From Lucifuga dentata (taxonomy: Eukaryota > Chordata > Actinopteri > Ophidiiformes > Bythitidae), in assembly GCA_014773175.1 (NCBI GenBank), contig VXCM01000988.1, positions 1-64,000 of the forward strand: a DNA stretch of 64,000 bases. The letters are read 5' to 3'. Shown piece by piece: positions 1-11,994 of the stretch. Each line of letters begins with the position of its first letter. Position 1 is the first letter of the stretch. The position numbers and the translations under genes were made by a program. The notes below the pieces were generated by a model. It ran no database searches. It saw nothing but the letters and a program-made list of their open reading frames with translations, and was not told the origin of the DNA.

Positions 1-3000
1 TAGATGGAGGCAGATGATTCGCTGTGGTGACCCCTGAAGGGAAAGCCGAAAGGAAAAGAAGACGACTTTTCTCTTTACATTTCTTGCCCTTTACATTCTT
101 GCTTTTGGTGTCAAGTAGTTCAGACTGCTTGATGAATGCTTGATGTGAATTGCTTTTAGAAAAGTATTCAGAACAAACAAAGATGCAATACAATGAAATC
201 TGATAACCTAATATGGAATGCAACATCAAGTTAAACTCAGTTTTATTGAATATAGCCATTGCCTTTGTGTTTTGTTCTGCAAAAATCACCAAAAGTAGAA
301 TGTTCTGCATACAAATTTGGATACCGTATGTGTGGATTTTCAAGCCTGATTGTAATTTCTTGAGTAGCACCATGTGGTAAGAAGGGAAGTAGCCTAATGT
401 ATAAATAGTCTGTCTGTCTGGTGGTAATTTTGGCCCGTGCTGTCCTGGTCTGAACTGCCAGCTATCGCGAACACTTGGAGGTTTCATTTCATCCAAGTGT
501 ATATGGTCTCTGCTTGCGGTGAACTCATGTCATGTGCCCCAGAACGGAGAGATAAGCCAATACACACCCTCAAGTACAAGCCTGCAGAAACACAGACATA
601 CCAACACCCAGCAGGAGCAAAGCATGTTTGCAGAAATTACATTTACAGGCAGGAACACATACACATACATATGCATGCACCTGCATGCTGGTGCATTTAA
701 ATGTAAGTTTGCAGACTTCTGTCAACATGTAGCAAACAGCAGTTTTTCCTTAAATGTTCAACCTGTTACCCAGCAGGCACCATGTGAGCACAAAACTAAT
801 TTCACTCTTTTTTTCCTCATCTGATCTGACACCAGGAAGTGGAAATAATCCATATAATGTGGCTTTTAATCATCTGTTTTTAACTAGTGTTTGCACCAAT
901 GATATGCACAGAAAGTTGCCAAAAATCAAACTTTTTCAGTTATTATGAAAGAAGTGAAAAGTCTTGCTGAACGTACTCAGTGTTCTATTTCCGCACGATC
1001 CTCAGCAGAAAGCTACTTTTCCAAAAAGTATCAGGCGGGGTTTCATGTTGCTCCTGAAACACTGGCAGTATTGTATCTTGTCATGAGAGCAAGAAAGAAT
1101 CGGTTTTTCTGTAGGGAGACACCACAAGTAAAATCTCTTCTATCCCTCATGCTTATGCATCTTAATGTGCTCCACCAAGCCGGAGAGTGTGTATGAGCCG
1201 ATCTTGCTTTGGCTCGGAGAACTCAGGTGAATCCACTGTTAACATGGGCCAAATTTACACCTTTAAAATGTGATCTTTGTATCTGGAGGATATGTTGTCT
1301 GCATGGGTGTGACATCTGATGTTTTCTTGTTAACTGGTTTGTGCTGCATTATAATCAAATCTCAGCAAGTGGGTGGTTACGCTGTTGAAACCTGTGTTTC
1401 CTCCCTACTCCATGGGTAAATGTCATCCATTTTATTAAAATAACAATGTTTATATGGGCTGTCGCTATTCTCTTTCCGGGGACAAGTACCTATATATGGC
1501 AAGTCACAACTCCCAATTTAAAATAACTTTTAGAGCGAGTGCGGAAGATGAGGTGGGATAATGCTTTCAGCTGTTGGGCAGATTTTATCTCATAAATGTG
1601 CCCCAGCTTTACGGCTTGCATTTACACCTGGCGACTTATTCCAGAGATCTGATCACAATGTGAGCCAGACCACATCTGTACATGGCCTGGCAGGGTGCAT
1701 TGCATTCCGATCTCAATGCATTCTGCACACATTGACACCTACCATTAACATGTTTGTCCTTATCTGGACATCTGATGCTGGACACTGGTCACATTCTAAT
1801 CCAAGGTGTAAATGAGGCCATAAATTCCCTGACACCATCCCTCCTTTTAGCCGGCTGGTTGGCACACCACAGAGCCTGAATGTTTGCCTCCAAGATGTGA
1901 TTGACAATATTTGACCCCTGCAGCTCATTCCAACTCTGTCTTTTGTGAGAAATCATCACACGTCAGTCAGATTCACTATTGATAAATTCCCTAAATGAAA
2001 GTCTCTTCGGACCCTTGTGATCACAGAGTTCATTAAAGAGCATTTGTGATGCAGTGAATCACCTGTTTGGATCAAATTCGAAAATACAGTAAATCCATTC
2101 TTTTTCTCTTTCTATTTTGAAATGCCAACCTATCTGTTACAGATTTACGTCTCTCTCTGGAAAGTTAAAAAAAAAAAAAAAAANAAAAAAAAAAAAAAAA
2201 GACTCAGGATCAGGGGTTCAGAGTCATGAATCATATCCTAAATACAACAAAGATGGTAGAGTGATTCACTACTTTCGTCAGGCTTTATTCATTGACAGAC
2301 CATGTCTGTCTGTGTGTGTGTGTTGCTCCTGTGTAGGGTGACCATGGGTGATGGCTGATTTAAGCCCAAGCTATAATTCTCATCTTTCCTATTCAAGGTT
2401 CAGCGATGATGGACTTGGATATGGCCATGGGAAAATGGTGTTACGCAGGGACCTGGAAAGGTATTCAGGAGCTGATGGAGCACTTCCACTAACAGCTAGG
2501 GCTGCTGCGATAATTATATCTGCAGAGGGAACAATCTGGTAAGGTTATTTCCATCTGCAAAAAGGCCTGTGAGCTGGTTTCCTCTTGGCAAGAGTGGAAA
2601 TGGGGATGCGGGGGGGAGAGAGAGACGCAGGAGACACAGCTTAAAGGAAAAGTCTTCCCTGAAATGTTTTACACTTCTAGACTTCGCCTTTTCTGACATT
2701 CCAGGGGGTATTTTGTAATTGAATATTTTAAGGAGCAATTTAATCTCTCCTTCACATGGTCAAATGCACTGTGATTTTTGGCATAAAAAAGAAAGAAAGA
2801 AAAGCATGGCTTTTACAATGACCATTTCAAATTGGCACCAGAATCAATTGGTAGTATTATTTAGTGGCTTTACATACAACTTCATAGCTAAAAAAAAAAA
2901 AAAAAAAANAAAAAAAAAAAAAAAAAAGATTTGTGTTAACTTGCTCTTAATGTATTTGTGAAGACTAGTTACACAAATACATTAAAGTGAGAAAAATTAG

Positions 3001-3079
3001 AAAATGATCAGAATAGAGATATAAATGAATCTGTTCTGAACGTCCTTTTAGATTACTTTTATAATAATAAAAATACTTT

Positions 3080-3200
3080 GATGAAGGTTCTCAGTCATCC
3101 AGGCTGTAGATAAGTTGTAGAAAACTCAGTCAGGTCAACTGGATTCGAGTTTTTAATTCTGAAACGTTTCACCATCCATCCAAATGGCTTCATCAGTCAG
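3080..3200. repeat. Dispersed teleost repeat (single copy of the 16.5-kb pair family)
   Basis: GATGAAGGTTCTCAGTCATC through ATCCAAATGGCTTCATCAGT. It is highly similar to 16523-16606 and to the complement of 16739-16866. Confidence 0.75.
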
Positions 3201-4763
3201 AAATGATGCACAACAAACCTTCAAATCAAATCAAACAGATATTATTCAAATCCCTTTGAATAATGCGTGATGTAAACTGCATCATTCAAATTTAAAACAA
3301 TGAACAAATTTCAATAATAAAAATATTATTTTACTCAGCATAACTGAGCAATGAATATCTTAAGGGCTTTTACTTCAAACTTCTCAGCCATCCTGCCTTG
3401 TAAATAACTGTTATTTATGTAAGAAGGTTCACCTGCTATTAATTTCACATGTATTGACCAGAGGTTTGTCCACCAGCGTGAATCTCCATGCTGTGACATT
3501 TGCTGTCTATCTGCTGAAAAGGTTAATGATGTAAAAAACAAATTGTATGTTGCTTGAGGAGGAGAGATTGTTTTCTCTGCCGTTTCTCCGATACTTCAAT
3601 ACAATTATTTTCCTTTTGACTCCTAAAGAGAGAGTTAATTACAATGACTTATATGAACACCAGATGATGATGAAGTTTAATTCATAATTAGGATGTGAAG
3701 AGAAACACAGCTGGGATAATGTTTTTCTTAATTTCTGGAGAGAAAATCAGTAATTTTTCATTAAGTTATTGTGGTTTAATTTCTACCTTTTCGTTGTTGC
3801 TTCTTTCCAAGCATGAAATTAAAATGTCAATACGATAACTGCACTTGTAGTTCTATATATCTCATGCAATATTAAAGGTTATGGGTAACTGATTAGCAAC
3901 AATCACTTCTGAACTTTGATCTTATTGAACTTTGCTGTAAAATGAACCGCCTGTGAGATACTGTTTACAACCACAATACTAATAACACCATGATCTGATC
4001 AGGCTGGTTCAAGTACAGTTTGCAGATCTCTTTAGCTGCCATTTTTCAGATTTCCATTTGACCTACGAGTCTGTTCATCATATTTAAATGTTTCCTGCAA
4101 ACTCTGTTGCTTTGTTTTGTACTTTGTTACCGCCCGTCCTCACCACGAAGAGCTGCTGTCCCTGTTTTTGAGTTGCATCAGCTAACGGCTTGAGTTTCTG
4201 TGGTGATGAAAGAAGTAGAAATATTTTTACAAACCTGATAGATGCCCAAAAAGGCCATTACGAAAGTCCCTGAAGGGTCATAAAATCAGCTCTTACGTAA
4301 CGTTAGCTAGAGGTAAACGATGTGTCTTGTATCTCGGCTGTTCTGCCTTCCTTTTTCCCTAATTGTTTATGTGTGGTCAGCTACATGTGAAACTAGCAAA
4401 TACTACTTTCCTTTTAACCCTAACCCTAATACTACTCACCGTTAAGACATATCCTTAAGAATTCAAAAAGAGCCATTTAAGTATTTGCAGCATGGAATAC
4501 CCTTGTGTATAATAAAAAAAAAATCTCCTACAAATGTGGCAGTGGCTAAAATGCCTTACAGTAACATCACCTTGTATTCATGTCGTATGTCATCTTTTAT
4601 CGTTAGTAGTCACAGTTAGTGTGTTGTCAAAGTTAAGAATTCAGGTTGATAAAGTGTAATGGAATGTTCAAAAGTAGCCAAAACAAAGAAAGGTTGACAG
4701 TTAAAATATTGTGTTTAAAGATGAATGGACTGAAAAATACATCTTGACTGTCCCTGAGAGAAG

Positions 4764-4864
4764 CATAAGATAGAAATGCTTTATGGAAGTTGTCTACTTA
4801 TCACATTTCCAGGAAGGGAGGATTAAATGAGTGATAACTTCCACAAAGCATTTCTATCCCATAA
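4764..4864. repeat. Short hairpin element
   Basis: AGATAGAAATGCTTTATGGA AGTTGTC (4767-4793) is inverted at 4831-4863 (GTGATAACTTCCACAAAGCA TTTCTATCCC) with a loop of about 35 bp. The arms carry four mismatches. Confidence 0.6.
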
Positions 4865-5469
4865 AATCAACACTATCTGCAGCATCTGATGCTCAGAGTT
4901 AGCACACATTTACAGTTACTGTTTGACCCAGGGTTACATGTGATGCACACATACAGAGCCTTGTGTGTGTGTTTTTTTTTTTTTTTTTNTTTTTTTTTTT
5001 TTTTTGTTTTGTTTTGTTTTTTTTCCGTTTGCAAGTTCTGACGAGACAGGAAGCACTGCGATCTGCTCAGGGGTGTGACGGTGAAGGCCAGAAAACAAGA
5101 GAAGTGGGTGGATGCAGGAATTGACCCTGACCTAAAGGAAATAAGGTCACGGAAAAACTGATGGGGTTAATAACCTTCAGCGTATCAGATTGAACCACAA
5201 AGTATATGCAATGCTGACTTTACTTTTGGCTAACCTATAGAACAAAAATAGCCCTCTAATAGCTGGTGTGTAGTCCAGGTTCTGCTCTCGAAAGCTTTTA
5301 TTTCTTCACAGGCTTTTACATTTACAGATAAAAGCCAGCAGGGGTTAATTTTTATTTGCCATTCCAAATCTTGTTTGAAAATTATTTTCATAGAAACCCA
5401 TAAAGCCAAAGATTAAATAGGCAATGGGTTCTTTCAGGATGTATTGTGATAAGTCATTTCAACAAAAGT

Positions 5470-5671
5470 TATCTATCTATATATATAGATATCTATATCT
5501 ATTTAGACACATATCTATCTACATAGATATATATCTATCTATAGATAGATAGATAGATAGATAGATATATCTATATAGATAGATATAAATAGAGATATAT
5601 AACTAGATAGATAGATAGACAGATAGATAGAAATAGAGAACTATCTATATATATCTATATAGATAGATATG
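5470..5671. repeat. (GATA/TATC)n compound microsatellite
   Basis: About 200 bp of ATCT/AGAT repeats with embedded AT runs. The strand switches several times between TATC and GATA, so the tract contains several self-complementary stretches. Confidence 0.9.
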
Positions 5672-7141
5672 AATATTTTTTGGGTCCAACATTTAATGTT
5701 GACAGGTAATATAACCTACTGTCATGTCTCTACAGTAGTATAGTATTTTGTATTGTACATTAAAACCATATCTGTCAACACAACAGCATGCAGTACTCAA
5801 TCTATTTTCTAATGCTTGTGAATCTTCACGAAGAGTAATTTCCCACTTGTAAAATAGCTCTTGGGTCACTTCTGATTAAGATCAATGCTCTAACCAATCA
5901 CTGAAAAGTCCAAACTCATCCAGGCAGTGTTTGTAATGAGGAGAGATGAGTTTTGTAATAAGAACAGGAAGGCTAAAAGGCCACAGTATCTGATGTACAG
6001 TCAGAATTTGAGTTAAGGTTCTCTCATAGCATCGTATCGATCATGTCAGTGTGTTTGTAAGGGATACTCGTGTCTCTCATTAGTAAATCCACAGGGTTTG
6101 ACTTGTTTCTAAGTAAGCCAGCTTGGACCAGTCGTCATTATCCAACACGTGCAGAACAAGGAGAAGGTCGCACCGTGATTACTGTTAATTAGTCAATTCT
6201 CAATTTGCTCAGCCTTGTCTACAATGGCTGCAGAGGGATTTATCTGTGGATAAATGAGTTTCATTTTGTGTGCCTAAATCGTAGCGAAGTGATCTTTTCC
6301 GAGCTTGGCGGGTTAGTAAAGGTGAGAGGTTAATCTTCAGAGGCTCCTGGGAAGCAGGAGTGGTTATTCAATTGTTGAAGGAGTTTTCAGTTCTAATCCC
6401 TTCCTGCTTTTTAATCACTGCACATTAGTTATTGATGAAGAAGGAGAAGTGGAAAAGCCCACTTTAAATGTGGTGTAAATCTGTTCATCGTCAAAGAAGG
6501 TGGAAGAAGGGAATATTCAGATGTGCACGAATTACATGGGGGAGCTATGAGGGGGGACTGCACAAATCACAAGCAATTCCTATCATCTGCAGATACAAAT
6601 AAGGGTAGACTATTCAAGGAAACAGCTACTACACCATGGTGTTAAAAGACCTCTGCTTGCTTTGCTTTTTTAGGAATTTGTACCAGTTTTCCCAGTGTAT
6701 CCACTGCTTACCTGTCCAGCAGGTTTGTGGGTAACTTGCCCAGTTCAGATTGCAGGTTGGGCAAATATCTTGCTGCTACTATTGTCTTCATCACAGGATG
6801 GTGTCTTTTCCTCGACGTTCATCGGAGTAGGAGCTAACCAGGGCTAACATTGCCTTGCAGACGAGGCTTCTGGTTACTAGTAGACTGACTTGTTTTCTTT
6901 ACTGCTCAAACTGGATTGGAAATACTTTGTGGTTAGCCTGCCCATATTGCTCAAGTTTTGTCAGATTCATTACCATCCAGTTATTGACTATTCCCCAAAG
7001 GCCTACATGGCATTTAGGGAATTGGTAGAATATGTGTTTGGCTCTATCCATGTTTAAAATGTGTTATTTTAAACATGGAAACATTATTGATAACACTATA
7101 AACAGAAAAATTATGAAGAGATATTAAGATTAGTTTTTAGG

Positions 7142-7665
7142 GTTTTTTTTTTTTTTTTTTTTGTTTTTATTAGTTTACACATACAAAAAATTACAAAATG
7201 TCAGAAATGAAAAAAAGTAAAGATAAAATGTGAAGGAGAGCTGCAAAAAACCCTCAAGGGGCTGGAACAGGGCAGCTCGAAAAATAATTAAATTATAAGA
7301 CAAAAGTGGAAAATAAAGTGAAAAAAGTGAAAAACTAAAAATAAAAGAATTTAAAATGGATAAGCCATGGGGGTAATGTGATTTTTACAGCCTTCTTGAA
7401 AGGAAAATGAGACAATTCAAAGAAGTTAGGGGGCAGGACATTCCATAAAATAGATCCTCTGTATAAGAANGAAAATGAGACAATTCAAAGAAGTTAGGGG
7501 GCAGGACATTCCATAAAATAGATCCTCTGTATAAGAAACCAAACTGTAAGTGTGTTGTTCTGCAAACAGGAGGCTTGAGTTTACATAGAGTGCAAGTGGA
7601 ATTATGAAATTGATAATTAAAGGAAATAGAGTTTGTGAAAGAATGGAGGATTCTCTTTAATGATC
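7142..7665 (-). pseudogene. LINE ORF2 C-terminal fragment with poly(A) tail
   Basis: A minus-strand frame running from about 7660 contains FLYRGSILWNVLPPNFFELS, matching the Y.G..LWN.LP motif near the end of many LINE ORF2 proteins. The T-run at 7142-7162 is the poly(A) tail on this strand. 67 bp at 7403-7469 are repeated after the N at 7470 (assembly artefact), which shifts the frame in the listed sequence. Confidence 0.65.
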
Positions 7666-8597
7666 CTTAACATTCTTCCCACAATTTTTGAGACCCTTTG
7701 AAATTTCCAAAACAGTGCTTTTGGGAGTCCTCATGTCATGATTGCAGAAGCTGAGTTCCTGCTGATTCCCCAGTAATTCACACCGTGATTCAGATGTAAC
7801 ACGACACATTTCCTCAAAGTATGTGCTGTTGGAAACCATTTAGAAACCTGTTAGAGCTTCCTTATACATAGACCAAGATAGTATCTCGGAAGCAACCTGG
7901 AAATCTTTGCCGTACCTGTGCAATTCTTAGGAATGCTAATGTGATACACACCTGTAATCTTAATACGTAGTAACTGTACACCACAAACAATAAAAAGAAT
8001 GTATTATTCACATGGTACAATTTCAGGAAGTCACCAGTTACAATAATCCTCAATGAGTTTCTTAAGAAAAATGACAAAACCTTGCACCATAGCATTTATT
8101 ATGTTTACGCTGGTAAATCATCTGCACTGTAGGTCATCATCTCCGATCTCATCGTCTCTTGAACATATTTTATTTTTCATTTAAAATGTAAATTCTCATC
8201 TCCTGACCAAGAAAAGTGGAGGTTTATCTTTTGGGCCTCAGTTTTATTTTATTTACATTAATGAGATCCCCAAAGGCTCATAACCACAGTCCTAATGTAC
8301 CTTGTTCTTAGAAATACAGCCACTATTCCGAATGCTTTCATTGGTGACTCTGAGAAAATCTCTTAAAACCAGTAAATAGTGTCATTAAACTGATAAGTCC
8401 AGTATCTGATTACATTTTGACCAGCCTACTCCCCAAAACAGACAGTTTATTTATTATTCTTTTACAAGGCAAAAGGAGTTTGGTCATTTCAGGGAGACTC
8501 ATGGAATAACAGTTTGTAGCTTTGTTCATCTTCAACCTGAGAAGAGTTTGAATCTAATCACATCTAAAGCATAGCCACGTAACATCCATTTTATAGT

Positions 8598-8639
8598 AAT
8601 AATAATAATAATATTAATAATAAAATTTATGTATGTATA

Positions 8640-8690
<51 letters not shown>
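8598..8690. repeat. (AAT)n / (ATT)n trinucleotide repeats
   Basis: AAT repeats at about 8598-8622 face a pure ATT tract of about 50 bp at 8641-8690, giving a palindrome-like pair next to the L2 remnant. Confidence 0.9.
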
Positions 8691-8692
<2 letters not shown>

Positions 8693-8789
8693 TTAAAAAG
8701 TTTACAAAGTGTTTTGACAACGCATAAAAGAATCAATAAAACAAACACAAAACAAAAATAAGGCATTAAAAACAATACAGCAAACATAA

Positions 8790-9118
8790 AAAAAAAAAGA
8801 CATTTAAAAGCAAGTCCATAAAAATGGATCTTAAAAGCTGCATTTTAAAAACAGACAGTGGTTTGGCAAGCCTCAGATCCTCTCATTCTACAGCTTTGGG
8901 GCTCGAACTGCAAAGGCCTGGTCACCTTTGGTTTTCAGGTTAGATAACTGTAAGGAGGTTAGAGCCTGAGGATCTAAGGCTATGTGCTGGCATAAGATGT
9001 TAAGATGTCACAGATATAACCTAAATGAGCTTTAAAAGTAATAAGAAGAATTTTAAAATCAATTCTAAAATGAACAGAGAGCCATTGGAGAGATGCCAGG
9101 ACAGGGGTGACGTGATGC
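8790..9118 (-). pseudogene. L2-type LINE ORF2 C-terminal remnant
   Basis: The minus strand reads VTPVLASLQWLSVHFRIDFK then KILLITFKAHLGYI, and further on KTKGDQAFAVRAPKL. These are the hallmark C-terminal motifs of fish L2/Maui LINEs (HWLPV..RI.FK.LLLT.KALHG, then RAF...AP.LWN). Stops and indels break the frame. Trinucleotide repeats at 8598-8690 lie on its 3' side. Confidence 0.7.
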
Positions 9119-11483
9119 CGTATATTTTAAACACTTTTACCCTTTAATGCATTTCTTTTCATCTGTATCTTTATAAATAGGCAATAAACCAAACAAAATG
9201 AAATATAATTTGGTGAGAAGCCTTGAAAAGACCCCAGGCTGGCTGTGGGATTTCATTTTTTCAGAAACTGTTACCTTGACTTCTTTAAAATTTAATTCAG
9301 TTTGGTAAATGCTCGCACAAGGCTTTATTCATCACTTAAAGGTTACAAGCCATTTGCTTGTTCAGAGTCTTTTATGAGTAAACTATCTGACGAGGAGTAC
9401 CTCAGGACGTCGGAGCCTTTTAATTCGCTCAGGCATTGTGACCTCTTCTGGCTGAGAGCTTTTGAACACAATCTGCTTGGAACTGATACTTCTTTTCTAA
9501 AACAACTCATATGGTTTGACATTTAAGGTACTCTCACACCTACATTGTTTAGTTCAGTTGAGTTGAATGTAGGTATGTTTCATATTTGGTACAGTTTATT
9601 TGGTTTGTCTTTAGAGCAGTTGACTCAGGCGAGGACAAAATCAGCCACGCCGAGACCCATTTGAGGAAGTATTGTCAGTCTGGTCCCAAACAAACTCTGG
9701 AGCAGTTCATTTGTAGTGTGAGCATAATCTGAAATAGTTCTAAACCAATTACAAGGTGATCTATTGATTGATGTAGAACCAGAGATGGCGTGCATGTGGT
9801 TAATGTTAAGTAAAGTACAACTTAATTTGATGACTCTAAGCAAATCAAAAGAGATGCTGTGGAAAAGGTCGTAACATATCAAGCCTTCCTAACACATCTT
9901 TGATTGAAGAAAGAAGTTGAAGGTTAAATTGTCCTTTTCATCCGTCTGAAGGCAGTACGTCTTCTTCGCATAATGTGAAATGATATACAGTTTTCAAGTT
10001 GTTGTCTTTGAGTCCATTCAAATTCTACATTTTTTATGGTATTGTTTTCCTTGATAAATGACCCAAATAATTACTATGGCAACGAGCAAAGCTACATACA
10101 GGACCCTGTATCCTCTTCCTGTACTGAAGGTAATGCTAGACATTAACAGAGAAGCATGTTCAGTCTTTAGGCAGCATGGCTAACACAAAAGTAAATATTA
10201 ACTTAATGTGTCACCACTTTTCAATTTCACATATGCATTAGTGATGATTCTGTATAGATTTTTAGCATAAATCAGATGCTGGTAAAGTGCAGAAAGAATC
10301 CACCCTACAGCATGGTACGTTAAGCCATTATTTTTGCACAACCAGTTTGTCTTTGACCTGCCAGGATGCTAACAGGTAGGGTTGCTAGGTGATACTAGAA
10401 ACCTTAGTAACAATTCCAGGACAGATAGTCATGACTCGAGGGTTGGTTAGACTTTCCAGCTGATGAGCACATGCTTGTAAAGATCAGGAGCAGGGAGAAA
10501 ATAAACCATTCAGGGATTATTAGAAGAGACAGCCCAATTTTAAATCAATACTTATTGGTAAATCAATATGACATGTCACAGGTAAATTAGTTTATCTTTT
10601 ATTTTGGTTTGTAGTCTTTTACTGTTTAGAGTAAATGATGTGCTTTGATAATTGAGCCTATGACAGCGCCATATAGCGGTTTTCCTAGTGTTTTACTGTT
10701 TCGGGCGTGATTCCTGGGACTTTATCAATTCTCTTACCAAGGATGATCAGATTTGTGCTTGTTAAATACGGGACGGACATGCAATCAGTTAATAAATACA
10801 AACAATTTATCCCTGATTCAGACCAGAGCAAACAATCTACAGGTCAGAAAACACCCTAAAAAAGACTCACCATAATTTCTAGAGAGGAAAAAATACAAAA
10901 CACCACAAATCCCTGAAATAACGGACAAATTGGGATTTATTTATTTTTTAAGAATAAGTTGGGACACTTAAATACGGGACATCCGGTTACCCTACTCCCT
11001 TCTCTTGCTTCTGACTTTATGCAGTTCTCCAAAGTAATTTTCCCTACCAGAGCTAACACTAGCAGCTAACTGTGAGTATTTATAACTACTCACGTCCTGG
11101 CATAGGTGAATATTTCCCGCTCGTCTCTTTTAAGGGCTCATATTGCAGCGTTTGTACTAACCACTCTACGCCATCACTCTGATTCATGAGGTTTCCAATG
11201 ACGCAGACTTTTTGCTGTACAGCTAGAGTCAAATGTCTGATTGTAGCTTATTTCCACACAAACCCAAAGATATGACACAGAAATACATCAGCGGGATCAG
11301 GTGGTACCAGTGTAAACTTTCATCATATAGACGCGAGGTATTCAAACTATTCCTCCTGAATCCCAAGCAGAGCAGGTTTGTCAGCACCCAGACACTTTCA
11401 GTGCTTAAAGTGTGTCATGAACCCAGGATATAAGATACGTCTGCTCTTGGAGGTTGTCTCTCTTTCTCTGTCTGTGTGTAACG

Positions 11484-11510
11484 TACACACACACACACAC
11501 ACACACACAA
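11484..11510. repeat. (CA)n microsatellite
   Basis: CA/AC dinucleotide tract of about 26 bp. Confidence 0.9.
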
Positions 11511-11696
11511 ATGTGTACACTTGCATAGCTCTACCACAAGTTTCTCAGTTGTGGTTTCTAATGCTAGGGAATTGTATTCTGGCTGGCAAACTGATCCTGA
11601 CCAGTCCTTTAAAAAATGTAAGAGTAAAACTACACAAGATGAGGAAAAGAGAGAAGTTTAGAAAAGGAAACACCTGGCATACTTTACATATATATA

Positions 11697-11994
11697 CAGG
11701 GTGTCCCAAAAAATGTATACACACTCTTTGAATGATTATAACTCCCTCAAGCACTTTCTTTTTTTTTTTAACTGCATCTGATTTGAAGTAATGGCAGAAA
11801 CAAGACTAANTCCCTCAAACACTTTCTTTTTTTTTTTAACTGCATCTGATTTGAAGTAATGGCAGAAACAAGACTAAGCAAAAGATTCTACACTTGTCTT
11901 CTTTAACTTGGATTATAAAAGCTAGATATATCTTAATAAACATTGTATTTATAATCATTCAGAGTGTGTATACATTGTTTTGGACACCTTGTGT
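11697..11994. mobile_element. Mariner-like MITE
   Basis: Terminal inverted repeats CAGGGTGTCCCAAAAAATGT ATACACAC and the complement GTGTGTATACATTGTTTTGG at the other end, flanked by TA. A 67-bp block (11743-11809) is repeated after the N at 11810 with one mismatch, so the true size is about 230 bp. No transposase. Confidence 0.75.

Larger units (their letters stand above)
1..7141. other. Intergenic, no gene recognised
   Basis: AT-rich unique sequence with two A-tract/N joints (2167-2200, 2891-2927), a T-tract/N joint (4972-5005), the dispersed repeat at 3080, a hairpin at 4764 and the GATA repeat at 5470. Reading frames are short and low complexity. 3640-3790 and 6150-6480 are unique sequence rich in TAATTA-type motifs and could be regulatory, but nothing proves it. 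Confidence 0.6.

Noticed and set aside
4416..4432. CCCTAACCCTAA telomere-like motif
   Set aside because: Only two units in unique sequence; not a telomere or a meaningful interstitial tract.
8532..8720. ORF rich in Ile
   Set aside because: Translation of an ATT microsatellite.
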